Source: Dermacentor variabilis (Eukaryota > Arthropoda > Arachnida > Ixodida > Ixodidae). Taken from it: 64,000 nucleotides of DNA. The stretch covers positions 102,333,469-102,397,468 of the forward strand of contig NC_134574.1 of NCBI RefSeq assembly GCF_050947875.1. Direction: 5' to 3'. Shown one piece after another: positions 1-10,752 of the stretch (position 1 is its first letter; every line of letters begins with the position of its first letter). Both the position numbers and the translations under genes were made by a program. The notes below the pieces were generated by a model. That model was not told where the DNA came from. It made no database searches and worked only from the letters and a program-made list of their open reading frames with translations.

Positions 1-1421
1 GAGTGCTGATTGGTCCCAAAGGAGTGGGAAACGGAAGGGATTTGTTCCGGCCCGCGTAAGCTAGCTCGGCTGCTCCCTTATTTTACGCCTTTTTATGCAG
101 TTTATATGTCTTATTCACCTGTTGTCACCTAAATCTGGACATAAAACTTATTCCATGCGGTTTTGGTAGATTAGCTTACCGACACGCTTGAGCGCATTCA
201 CCAACGCATTCACCGTTTAGTGAAGCCATTGAAACTGCAATATATCCACGTATTCAGATCTCTTTTGTAAACCGCAAAGAAACATCAATATTGTGAGCAC
301 AAGGTGAACGCTATGATGGCCACCGTGCTGCAAAGCACGATCCCAATGTGAAGGTACCAACGTGAAGGCAACTCTTTCTGTGTAGTAACGGAGCTTATCC
401 GTCGTACAGCGACTTTCGGCCGTCCTAGAGGTGCATTCTAGAAGACCATTTTTGAAGCAACTTTTCTACCTTATGATTCGGCAAAATAACGCCATTTGCT
501 AATTTGAGTCAGTACAAGTATTGCTGATTACTAAATAGAAAAGCTTGCCACAAAGGCACGAAAATATCCCTAAATCTAACGACAACATTGCTAAAGTGGC
601 AACACTGATTAAATACAGGTAAGATAGTAAAGCACAGCTGATTTTGTGCTTTCAAAGATGGTTAGTTTAGACGCCCCGACAAGCACTGAATGATGCAAGA
701 AATTTTAGGTTAAACTTGTTTTCGACTGCCCAGTAGCAAGGCCTGTCCCTCAGGCCACTGGCAGCACGAAGCACCGTACTCTTAAATGCTTACTGCGCCC
801 GCATAAGCGTTAACTGCTGCAGCACCTGGTGGTGAGGCCCGAAAGACAATCCGAGCTGCCCGAGCAAGGGATACGGAATTAAAAAAAAATTGGAGGACGC
901 TTAAGCTTCTCCTTTAAGAATTGAACGCGATAGCACTGAAACTTCCTTGACTTCTCCTCACGCTTCCTGGCAACTGTAGCTCATGCAACCGTATAGTTTG
1001 TACCGGGAAACGCTGGCGGCGAGCGCTATGCTCGAAAGCGATCTTGCTGGTGCAAACGCGGGCTCTTGCGTGGGCTGATCCCGGAGGTTGTGCAGAGTCG
1101 CGCCAAACCTCAAACGGCAGCTGGAAAATGGGTTTGTGTTTGAGTTTCTACGTAACACTATTATATTGTATTCAAATTACAATCCGACGCTGTCATCTCT
1201 GTTGGTTCCGCACAAGTCGCAATTTGCGAATTTTTTGACGCATTTTGCTTCGAGAAATTCATTTCTTTCAGTAACGCTTATGCGCCATGAAGAGGGCGTG
1301 GGCAGTTCTAGATGCGTCGCTAGGGATTGTAGTTTTCTCACGGACAATGCCACCGACACCGGATTTACCGCGATGCGGAGCACTTAAAACTGTCACGTTA
1401 GAACCGCACTTTTTTGAGCGT

Positions 1422-1423
1422 AA

Positions 1424-1482
<59 letters not shown>

Positions 1483-1484
1483 AT
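1422..1484. repeat. (TAAA)n microsatellite
   Basis: About 63 bases of nearly perfect tetranucleotide repeat in duplication copy 1. The matching tract in copy 2 is about 20 bases shorter. Confidence 0.97.
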
Positions 1485-1667
1485 CTTTATTTCGTATTAA
1501 TTCATTTACAGAAAATGAAAGCTGGGACAAGAACTAAAACCTGTTTTTTTTGCAGCTTGGCAAGGTTCTTGCCCGCGTTCATGACAACGGGGACATAATA
1601 AAGTAGAGTTTGTACTCTTTAGTGTGTACTATGTATAAACGTATAAGTGAGAATGCGTAAGGCGTTA

Positions 1668-1801
1668 TGTACAATCAGTGATACAAAGCAGTGTGCTTAG
1701 TCAGCACAAATGACATATTTGAATATACGTATAATGTACAATCAGCGATACAAAGCAGTTTGTTTAGTCAGTACAAATGGCATATGTGAATACACAGTAT
1801 A
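1668..1801 (+). repeat. 67-bp minisatellite, two units
   Basis: Two tandem 67-bp units start at 1668 and 1735, each beginning TGTACAATCAG. The duplicated block has three units at the same place. Confidence 0.9.
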
Positions 1802-2279
1802 TAACACATACACATAATTATGTTCAATTGCTAAAAATTTATCATATAACATTCTCTTGACGAAAAATTCTGAGAGAAAGCTTGGGATCAGCGTTGTTTT
1901 GTGTCCTTTTTCTAAAGTGTGTGCGGAAAGGGGGGAGTAGGAGGGGCTGGAAAATGGCCCACATTGCTCTTCTAACTGTGAGTGTGTTGAGGGGGGGGGT
2001 ATTCTACATGTCCCCCCGGTAGATTCGCTTATGACGAGCATGGTGTCACAGGCGCACAGACCAATATAAACATATCTCATTCGATGACCCCGTCCATCCG
2101 CTGTCCCTATGCTGTCGCCATGAAGAGCGCCGGCAGGATAAAGCGAATGCTTCGCGCCGCCTCTTGTTTCGCCGCGAAAAAAACAATTTTACGGCCAGGT
2201 CAATGCGAGCATTCTTGAAAGTATTGAAAACTTCAGTTGCGCTATTGAGGCTCCCAGTATGACAGACCGACTAGCCCGT

Positions 2280-5200
2280 GTCAATGCCTTGAACGCGTCA
2301 TTGTTTCAGAGGCAGCATGCGCGTGCGTACATACTGAAATTTAAATGGATTCTATCCCCAAGAAGCGTTTACTTCCTCATTACCATGCAGCCGCGGATGG
2401 GCGAAGGCAGCTGCTGCTGCAAAAAACCCAGCGGAGTGCGCGGCGTGTGGGCTCCGTTGTGATTGGTTGGCGTATTCCCTAAGGAAAAAGTCAGGCCATG
2501 CTCACGAAACCTGCTGATGTTGGTAAGGAAAGAATTCGCTTTTAAAAAATCACGGGTGATGGCAGCAGCCGGGGGCTGCAACAGAAGTGAAAAGAAGCGC
2601 GGTAACTATGATACAAACAAATGAGCGAGCAAGCAATTAGGCACCCGCCGGTTATAAGTACGAAAGGTCTTATTTTAAACCACACATTCAAGCTGTCCAA
2701 GAAAAGACAGGAACTTTCAGAAATCTTAAATGAAAGACTCTTTTAATGCGTAAAATTCTTCCATATATGTTCTCCACTGGCATGGCAGCGACGCATACAG
2801 AAAATTTTATTGAAAAATGGCGCTGCCGCATCCAGTCTGAGAAAAGGGTTTGCTGAAGATAACACACACGCTAAGAAGAGGAGACCTGGCTCCAATGGCA
2901 GTGTCGCGCGGAAGGATATGCTTTGGTAAACTATTGAAGCTCTTAAGCATATGAACGAGTTCTGCCCTAAGAAAGCATGCAGTGACTCGGCAATAAGATG
3001 GGAAGAAGGGCAGCCATGGTGTAGCCGCTCCTATCGGATAACATTTAAATAAAACATAAAACATAAACATAAAAGTCTGCCTAATTAAAAGGCAGACTTT
3101 TATGCGCACCAATCAGTGTGCATTTCTGCCGTCGGCGTCACCGTGAAGTTCCTTATCAAGTCCCAGTTCGATAAAAGCATGGCCGCGTGCTGCTCGTGCG
3201 AGTAAAAAACTGCGAGGTTGAGGCGCCAATCTCGGCTCAATGTCGTGCACGCAAGCGAGGAGAGTGAGAAAGTACGAGATGTCTTCTGTCACGCGCGACG
3301 TTTAGGGGGGAGGGAGGGAGGGAGGGTGCGTTTTACTCCGGGCTGCCCGGGCGGCCAAACTCGACCACCCGGGCCGCTTATATTGAAAGCCATCTGCGAC
3401 TGGGTCAGAGCGCACCGTGCACTGTGTTTTCGCGGCTTATTTCGCGTTGATGCGAGACGCAGCACGGAGAATAATTCGCTCGCTGCTGCTTCCGCGCTTC
3501 CTCACTTTAGCGTCTGACAGCGAGTTTCCGCAGTCATCGAGTGATATGTGCGCATATTTGTGTATGCGCGCGTGGTAATTTAGTTAGGCATACTATGTTT
3601 ACAAGTTTACACGACCGATAAAACTACTGTCCTTACTTCGTTTAGCTCTCCACTAATTTGCTATCGCAATCAATGCTCAAGCCTTTGGGGCGAAACCCCT
3701 GCTTTTTTTATTTTCATGTCGAAATAGACATCGACGAACAGTCGCCAACCAGCCTCGTGCGGAGATAAAAACATGCCGATGGTGTTCTCTTGTGTTCAGT
3801 GACCGCCTAATTCCTGTTAGAATTATATGAGATGCATTTGGTTTGCGGAAGACGTCTATTTACCGAATTTTCAGAGACGTTTCGGAAATGAAAAATATTT
3901 TCACCCAGAAGGTGCCAGAACTGCGAAAGGAGAGGGTGCGACGAAAATATTGCTGCATTGACGCGAAAACTTTTTACGAAAGCGATAAATTCTTGCAAGG
4001 TTTCGTAATCGGGGAGGAAACAGAATTGTACTAATGCATAACAAGTAGTGCAAAATGTGAAATGAGCCAAGGCAAAGCAAAAAATAAATGCACGAGTGAA
4101 GAAAGGAAAGAATCAAAGGATGTTGAATGTGTCGTTTTTTTTTTTTTTAGCTACCATAGAATTCTGCGCCACGAACCTCTACTTTGAAGGTCAAGCTGTT
4201 AAGGGTGCTTTCTACGTTGAGGTCTTGAGGTTCTACGTGAAGAACGCGTGCGTCGCTCTGCGACCAAACTTGTTGAAAGAGGAACGCGGGAAACTATACA
4301 CCGCAACAATGCCTTTGCGTTTTCTGCATTCATAGTGCGTCAGTGTTTGGCCCACAGTTCGATCATTGTGCTGGTAGTTGGGAAACCCTCCCCAATTGCC
4401 GAATTTAACCCGCCTGTGCCTTCTTCTAAATCGAATAGCCTTCATTGGCTTATTCTGCCCTTCTCGTGCTAGGTATGTGGTACAATCATGGTCAGTCTTG
4501 GCGGAGGGAAGGCGAAGAAACGTGCCAAGGGAAAGGGCGCGTTTTCTTGAGCCATCGAGTTGCCAAGAAGGTCGGCGGGAAGAGGTGGGTGTGGCAGTCG
4601 TGCGTAAATTATCGCGCAACCCAGTGGCGCGGATGGCAAGGAGGGCGCAATGCTCGATAGCTTGTTCGCTCGCTCGTTGGTCGACGCAATCGGAGTGAAA
4701 GGGCGCCTGTTCTTGGGCATGCAAATGGCAATGTGGATCCAGAGGGAAAAGGAGGTGACTCTGTCTCTCGCTCGTTCGTCGCACGTTTGGCTGGCCGCCC
4801 ATGGTGGCCAACCTGGCGTGGACGATGCGGAGGACGAGAATTCATTGCGAATACTCACCCACAAGAAATACACCACATGCGCTGACGAGCGTTTCGTCGA
4901 ACGCTGGCGGCGTTGACGCCAACACGTCACTTAAGAAGTGGAGCCGTTTGCTCTCCACGGCTGCAGCGAAAGAACTCCGTGAAGCCGAGGGCAGGCGTCA
5001 ATCAAAAGGGCGCGTGCTCTCGGGAAACCGAGCCATGGGGACGGGCTGCAGTAAAAGGGGGGGGAGGGAGACTGGGTGGAGAAGAGGGTGTCGTTCGCTT
5101 ACTCGTTCGTCCGTTCCTTCACGCGAGCCGCTTACATTGGCTATCATAGTTGATGGTGTCTGCATAATATTTTCTTCCTCAAATGCACACTGTGTTATTC

Positions 5201-5705
5201 CGGGGCGGAATTCGGGGGTTGCGAGGAATATTCAATGGTAAACGACAGTTAGGAGAAGCGGACTTCCAAGCGTGCTTTCAGGATAAAAAGAGGTGAAACG
5301 AATGTATTTTGTCTAATGGGCTCTATTTTGAAGGTGTCCACGTTGATATATGGGAAAGTTTCCGAAATGATCTTGTTTCATCATGTATGCAGGAACCTTT
5401 GGGACAGACGTCGTATCCCTGATGTCTTTATTATTTCGGGAGACATTGAATGCATTGTGAAGCAAAACACGGCGGTGTACGGCGGATTATGTTTTTAAAG
5501 AACACACTGCCTGGTGGGCTGAAAGCAAATTGAAATACATCGAGTTTCACTTGTAAACTGCACTACACCAACGTACACATTGCCCGTAAATAGCACAATT
5601 TGGCATCGATACTGGGCTCTCTGGCAGGGGTTACCCACAGATGCTGCGTTCTGTGCGGCCTCCAACCGAATGCTAACAAGGCACCCATGCACGTTCGGTT
5701 ATTTC
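2280..5705 (+). repeat. Family R repeat, longest copy (in duplication copy 1)
   Basis: Family R is a name used only here for a multi-kilobase interspersed repeat that I cannot assign to a superfamily. This copy gives the module order: a 5' module (2280-2600), an AT-rich module (2640-2900), one unit like the 145-bp tandem repeat (2906-3045), a foldback (3069-3103), a CpG-rich module (3110-3310), then a long module to about 5705. Related, more diverged segments lie at 16240-18590, 40655-49275, 50345-55680 and 61790-62285. No convincing coding sequence, LTR pair or terminal inverted repeat was found. A large non-autonomous DNA transposon or an ancient composite is possible. Confidence 0.7.
3069..3103. 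repeat. Foldback, 14-nt arms
   Basis: Perfect inverted repeat: ATAAAAGTCTGCCT at 3069-3082 pairs with 3090-3103 across a 7-base loop. The same hairpin is at 25446-25480. Only the right arm is conserved in the diverged family R copies near 17660 and 46860, so the left arm is probably a later addition. Confidence 0.85.
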
Positions 5706-6183
5706 AAATAACGATAATAATTTCGTGTACTTTAACGTGAGAAAACCGAGATATGATTATGATTAGACTCCGGATCAAGTTTGACAAGCGGCGAACATGC
5801 AGCGCGGCGTCGAACGTACAAACGAAAGCACAAACGTAAACATTGCAAACGCGGTTGGGGGCGCTGCAATAATATCGACGCTGCGATGCCTAGTGGGCCA
5901 CAGGGAAAGCGCATATTGCTATACATGCAAAGAAGGGAAGCCGCCAACATGCACCACGACCACCACGGCGTCGAAGCGCAAATGGAATGGGCGCGAACGC
6001 GGTCACTGCAGCTACATTTCGTCTACAGCTTGGCAGTACATCCACTTTTCTTCTAATGCTTTTGCCACTCTTTTTTCGCTTTTCACCTCGTGGTTCCGCT
6101 GCGCCCTCCTACTCCGCTTTCCTCCTCGCGCTCCCTTCGCTATCGCCGTCTTTCATCCCCCGCTGCATTCCGCGTTCGCTTTT
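5706..6183. other. Duplicated sequence without a recognised gene
   Basis: Continues the duplicated block up to the LTR retrotransposon insertion. Several overlapping open frames run through it in a CpG-rich stretch, but they match no family I recognise and show no start or splice context. Confidence 0.5.
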
Positions 6184-6188
6184 CCATC

Positions 6189-6979
6189 TGTCACGTGTAC
6201 GTTAACGCCTGGTACGCTTGCTTCAGCGGGCGGAAGGAACACACGAACGCAAGATGCAATACACACGTAACATTCATTCAATTGGCTATTTTAGTAACAG
6301 GAACAGACGGTCAGATTCAACACTTATCACACACGGAATGCGTCCACCCTTGCTCAGCTTTCCGCTCACACTACCGCGTTTACAAACGTCTGTGCGGCGA
6401 TCGTCTATTCGCTGTAGTAGTGGCGCTTACAGTACCGGTTTGGTTCGACGCGAGTATCGGCGTCCCCCCGGTCTGTGGTCCGTCGATGCGATCTGGTCGT
6501 CGTCAGTCGTTGTTAGTGTCCGGCGTCCCCGATGCCCCGGCCGACGTGACGAAGGCACGGTCGCTGCGGGTCTGTCGCGCTCCGGCAGAGCGCGGCTCGT
6601 GCCGGCTGGCGCTCCCGGTGCTCGCCGGCCCAGCGTAGTTCTCCGGACGGGACAGTGACTGGCTGTAGCCAGCCTCCGCGCGTCCACGGTCAGCGGCACA
6701 AACGCTGACGTGTCCTGGCGGGTAGGTCCGGGACAGCGGTAGTTCCGACGTCGGACATCTGCTCGCCGAGCCTGGTACTCGGGCGGGGCGTCGATGTGTC
6801 GCCTAGGACTTGGGGCAGGACCCAGAGAGGCGATCTCCGGCCGTCTTCTCCTGGAACGCTGCGCCCGGCCACCACGTCCTTTCCTGCGCGCGCCCCTTCT
6901 CCAAGATGGCGGCTCCACGCGCTCGCTCCACTCCTTCTTCCTCGTCCTCTTTCTTCGTTAACGCTTGTCACTCCTGACA
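6189..6979 (-). repeat. 3' LTR of the Gmr1-like element
   Basis: 791-bp partner of 9957-10747. On the plus strand it begins at 6189, directly after the target duplication CCATC. Confidence 0.95.
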
Positions 6980-6991
6980 ATGGCCCCCTTG
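6980..6991 (-). promoter_or_regulatory. Candidate polypurine tract
   Basis: Directly upstream of the 3' LTR in element orientation the strand reads AAGGGGGCCATT. This is the purine-rich primer position expected for plus-strand DNA synthesis. Confidence 0.6.
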
Positions 6992-7448
6992 TTTTCCGAG
7001 TTTTCGCTCCGCGAAAACTTCCTTCACTGCTCGTCACCACTTGGGTGTAAGACACTGCACTTCCACTTCACCACACCACATATAACTTAACTGCGCCACT
7101 TCTTCACCCATCACTGCATTTCACCGCGCTTCACTGTACTACACCACATGTAACTTCACTTCGTCGTTTCTTCATTCACACATCACTACACTTCACCGCA
7201 CTCCACTACACCCACGCGCACATCACGTACATTTCTGTCAAATCTTAACGATACGTCAGTGTCAACGACAGCACCATTCACAATGCATTCTCTTCCACGA
7301 GTGTTTTTAGGAAGACTCCTCACAAGCTCTAAACACTATATGCATGCGCCGCAAGGTGTTCCCGAGTATACGAACATATTCACACAGTAAACACGTAAAC
7401 GAACATATTCCGAAAAGTCAGTGATGTCCTTCGTGTCACGTTTACTCA
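6992..7448 (-). other. 3' untranslated region of the Gmr1-like element
   Basis: Between the stop codon and the polypurine tract. It contains degenerate CACTTCACC-type short repeats on the plus strand and no open frame of interest. Confidence 0.6.
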
Positions 7449-9890
7449 CTAAATCCGCGTACTCCTGCCTACCGGTTGTTGTCTGACATCGATACAGCCA
7501 GACAGGAAGCTGTGCACTAGTCCTGACTCTCGACGCTGGCGTCTCATCGCGACATTGCCTCGAGTAGAATGATTTAGATAAAACCAGGAGTTGGGGCGGG
7601 ACCCAGCCCTGCATGCCCGGGGCTTGTCAAAGTGGTCGGACACAGCGATGATGCGTCCATTGCTCTTCAATTCTTGAGTCCGTCTTTTCTCAAATACGCT
7701 CTGTTTAGACATCATGCTTGTTATCTTCGCTTTCTGAGGCGTAATTTCTGTTCCTGGGATGTCTGCTTGGTAGGTGCTTCCAGCAACCAACTCTGTGATG
7801 ACCATTCCGGAGTCCTTTTGAAATGGTTGCTCAATAATAGGCGTAGTCCCTAGAGGTACCTGTGATACCAATCCTTTTGATGTGGTTCTCTGGCATATGT
7901 CGCAAGATCGCACAAACCGTTTAATGTCACTTTGCATGCACGGCCAAAAGAATTCTTCTGATACTCGCCTGGTCGTCTTTCTTACTCCTTGATGGCCCGC
8001 CATTATAGTGTCGTGCGCCAACTCGAGAACTGCTCGTCGTAAACTCGCTGGCACTACTAGCTGTCGTGTTTCTCTTCCATCGTGGGTTCTGGCTATCCGG
8101 AACAGTAATTCTCCAACCTTCTCAAACTTATGTACGACCCGGCTCTTCTTATTCTGAATCCATTTCCCTAACATTTCAAAATAATGTCGCAACGTACTAT
8201 CCGCTTCTTGCCTTTTCTTCATTTCTGTCGCGGTTATATCGATGCCGGTGCCTGAAGTCTTCTTTATACCGACATCTTTCCTATCCTGGTTCCTTGTGCT
8301 TTTCTCTACTGACAAAATGCTAGCTTCTCCGGTATATGGATCCGAGCTTCTTTCGTTATCTCTGCCCCCGGCTTTGGTGGATTCATGCTCCGTCCTACTT
8401 GTAATCTGGATACTGGGAACACTCCAGAGGGGATCTGGATCATCCACTCTTCTAACTCCTGGCACATTCCCAAGAATGACGTCGTAAAGCGGTTCTTTGA
8501 CGCACCGGGCTTCTATCCAACCGCAATAATAAGGCGTCAAAAGCAACACACGAGCCATAGGCATTCGTCTTACTGTACCATCCGCCAATCTAACTGGTGC
8601 TTCTGTACCGGTGATATCTCTGTCCGACACCATGGATCGCCTTACCATAACAATGTTGGACCCGGTGTCTCTGAGTACTGACACTTTTCGTCCTTGCAGC
8701 ACTCCCACTACTACTGGCATCGAGGTTTCCGGGTCTTCTGACCTCGGAACTGTCATGACAGCGCCTGCCTTGTCGCTGTACTCCGGCTCCATTTGTGTCC
8801 TGTCACCTTCGATGTGACTTTTGCTCGCAACAACACAGGCAGTCTTATTTTCTGACTTAGCTCGGCAGGTTCGTATTGTATGTCCATGCCGTCCGCACCC
8901 CTCGCACTTCAACGTCGAACTGCGAGTACGACCCAAGGGACAATTCACAGCCCGATGCCCTATCCTGTCACACATAAAACATTTGATTGTACTTCGAGTC
9001 TGTTCTCTCTCATCTGGCGTCTTTTTATCTTCCTTCCCCTTTCCCAAATTCTTTTGGCCTTGGGCTTCTAAATAGCGGTCGGCGTGTTCCGATAGTTCCG
9101 CCACCGTCCTCAAGTTGCGTTCTTTCAGGAATATTGCCACGCCCTGATGACATGATCCTAGGAACTGTTCTGCAATCATCTTGTCCCTCAAGTCTTCAAA
9201 CGTCTTCTCTATGTTAGCCATCTCCAACCAACGATCAAAGTAGTTGGAGATTCGAGCGGCGAATTGCTGACCCGTTTCATTTTCTTGTGGCTTGGAGTTT
9301 CGGAATTTATCCCTGAAACCTTCGGCCGTTAGTCTGAAGCGTTGTAGGAGAGCCTTCTTCACCTTGTCATAATCTAGTGCGTCAGTCGCTGCCATCCGAC
9401 TGTACACGGCCAACGCTTCCCCCACGAGACACATACTCAACCCCGTCGCCCAGTCACTCCTCTGCCAGCCTTGTCCAGTTGCTATTCGCTCGAAACGTTG
9501 TATATAGGCATCTAGATCATCTCGCCTTTCGTCAAAGGGGGCGATAAGCTTTTGGGGACACACTGTCGCCATTCTCTGAGGTAGCACGTATGAGCTATTT
9601 CCTACCTCTTCTCCACTATTACTCATGCGCAGCTGCAATTTCTTTTCTGTAAGCTCTTTTTCCAAAATCAAATTCCTATACGCACGCTCGTCCGCATCTT
9701 TCGCTCTCTCCTCAGCGGCCTTGGCTCTCTCCTCAGCGGCCTTGGCTCTCTCCTCATCTTCCTTCGCAGCCTCTCGCGCCTCTGCGCGTTCTTCTCTTAA
9801 TCGCTTCTGTTCCTCGTGATACAGTGCTATTATGGCCTCAGCCGACATGCCCGCGGCACTCCCTGCCGTCATCAAACGTTCAAGGTCCAT
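7449..9890 (-). CDS. Gag-protease-integrase zinc domain fusion (Gmr1-like retrotransposon)
   Basis: An uninterrupted 813-residue frame from the ATG at 9890. An upstream GTG would add nine residues, but the ATG fits better. Residues 25-90 are a charged EERAKAAEER-type coiled coil. A capsid-like helical region follows (about 115-285), then two CX2CX4HX4C zinc knuckles (C304, C307, H312, C317 and C329, C332, H337, C342). An aspartic protease has its DTG at 408-410. An HHCC integrase zinc domain follows (H626, H633, C663, C666). The frame leaves recognisable integrase near residue 690, before the DDE core; RT and RNase H are absent. The last 120 residues match nothing I recognise. It could supply Gag particles but not copy or integrate itself. 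Confidence 0.9.
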   Translation of the reverse strand: MDLERLMTAGSAAGMSAEAIIALYHEEQKRLREERAEAREAAKEDEERAKAAEERAKAAEERAKDADERAYRNLILEKELTEKKLQLRMSNSGEEVGNSSYVLPQRMATVCPQKLIAPFDERRDDLDAYIQRFERIATGQGWQRSDWATGLSMCLVGEALAVYSRMAATDALDYDKVKKALLQRFRLTAEGFRDKFRNSKPQENETGQQFAARISNYFDRWLEMANIEKTFEDLRDKMIAEQFLGSCHQGVAIFLKERNLRTVAELSEHADRYLEAQGQKNLGKGKEDKKTPDEREQTRSTIKCFMCDRIGHRAVNCPLGRTRSSTLKCEGCGRHGHTIRTCRAKSENKTACVVASKSHIEGDRTQMEPEYSDKAGAVMTVPRSEDPETSMPVVVGVLQGRKVSVLRDTGSNIVMVRRSMVSDRDITGTEAPVRLADGTVRRMPMARVLLLTPYYCGWIEARCVKEPLYDVILGNVPGVRRVDDPDPLWSVPSIQITSRTEHESTKAGGRDNERSSDPYTGEASILSVEKSTRNQDRKDVGIKKTSGTGIDITATEMKKRQEADSTLRHYFEMLGKWIQNKKSRVVHKFEKVGELLFRIARTHDGRETRQLVVPASLRRAVLELAHDTIMAGHQGVRKTTRRVSEEFFWPCMQSDIKRFVRSCDICQRTTSKGLVSQVPLGTTPIIEQPFQKDSGMVITELVAGSTYQADIPGTEITPQKAKITSMMSKQSVFEKRRTQELKSNGRIIAVSDHFDKPRACRAGSRPNSWFYLNHSTRGNVAMRRQRRESGLVHSFLSGCIDVRQQPVGRSTRI

Positions 9891-9934
9891 TCCGCTGCTC
9901 AAGACACACCGAGGCACGTGACAAAGTTAAAGGG

Positions 9935-9952
9935 ATCCTGGCAGGCTCGCCA
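9935..9952 (-). promoter_or_regulatory. Candidate tRNA primer-binding site
   Basis: Four bases inside the 5' LTR the minus strand reads TGGCGAGCCTGCC. It starts with the TGG expected opposite a tRNA 3' CCA. I cannot name the tRNA. Confidence 0.55.
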
Positions 9953-9956
9953 ATGT

Positions 9957-10747
9957 TGTCACGTGTACGTTAACGCCTGGTACGCTTGCTTCAGCGGGCG
10001 GAAGGAACACACGAACGCAAGATGCAATACACACGTAACATTCATTCAATTGGCTATTTTAGTAACAGGAACAGACGGTCAGATTCAACACTTATCACAC
10101 ACGGAATGCGTCCACCCTTGCTCAGCTTTCCGCTCACACTACCGCGTTTACAAACGTCTGTGCGGCGATCGTCTATTCGCTGTAGTAGTGGCGCTTACAG
10201 TACCGGTTTGGTTCGACGCGAGTATCGGCGTCCCCCCGGTCTGTGGTCCGTCGATGCGATCTGGTCGTCGTCAGTCGTTGTTAGTGTCCGGCGTCCCCGA
10301 TGCCCCGGCCGACGTGACGAAGGCACGGTCGCTGCGGGTCTGTCGCGCTCCGGCAGAGCGCGGCTCGTGCCGGCTGGCGCTCCCGGTGCTCGCCGGCCCA
10401 GCGTAGTTCTCCGGACGGGACAGTGACTGGCTGTAGCCAGCCTCCGCGCGTCCACGGTCAGCGGCACAAACGCTGACGTGTCCTGGCGGGTAGGTCCGGG
10501 ACAGCGGTAGTTCCGACGTCGGACATCTGCTCGCCGAGCCTGGTACTCGGGCGGGGCGTCGATGTGTCGCCTAGGACTTGGGGCAGGACCCAGAGAGGCG
10601 ATCTCCGGCCGTCTTCTCCTGGAACGCTGCGCCCGGCCACCACGTCCTTTCCTGCGCGCGCCCCTTCTCCAAGATGGCGGCTCCACGCGCTCGCTCCACT
10701 CCTTCTTCCTCGTCCTCTTTCTTCGTTAACGCTTGTCACTCCTGACA
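9957..10747 (-). repeat. 5' LTR of the Gmr1-like element
   Basis: 791 bp, TG...CA on both strands. In element orientation it starts at 10747 and ends at 9957. Base-by-base reading against 6189-6979 shows no differences, and the shadow frames inside both LTRs translate identically. Confidence 0.95.
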
Positions 10748-10752
10748 CCATC

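Larger units (their letters stand above)
6189..10747 (-). mobile_element. Ty3/gypsy LTR retrotransposon, Gmr1-like, internally deleted
   Basis: Complete 4559-bp insertion on the minus strand, with two 791-bp LTRs beginning TGTCA and ending TGACA. The flanks carry the 5-bp target duplication CCATC (6184-6188 and 10748-10752). Copy 2 of the surrounding duplication has one CCATC (28594-28598), so the insertion happened after the duplication. The LTRs look identical by eye, which means a very young insertion. The internal region is under 3 kb and encodes Gag, protease and the integrase zinc domain, but no reverse transcriptase or RNase H. Integrase zinc-domain sequence directly after protease is the order of the Gmr1-like branch of Ty3/gypsy. 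Movement must have used enzymes from another copy. Confidence 0.95.

Noticed and set aside
4233..5241. Overlapping frames of 78-192 codons on both strands, repeated at 26639-27651.
   Set aside because: They sit in a GC-rich module of family R, are open on both strands at once, and are frameshifted or unrecognisable in the diverged copy at 53300-53780.
6218..6918. Open frames of 146-182 codons, repeated exactly at 9986-10686.
   Set aside because: They lie inside the two LTRs and are identical because the LTRs are. High GC content explains the lack of stops.
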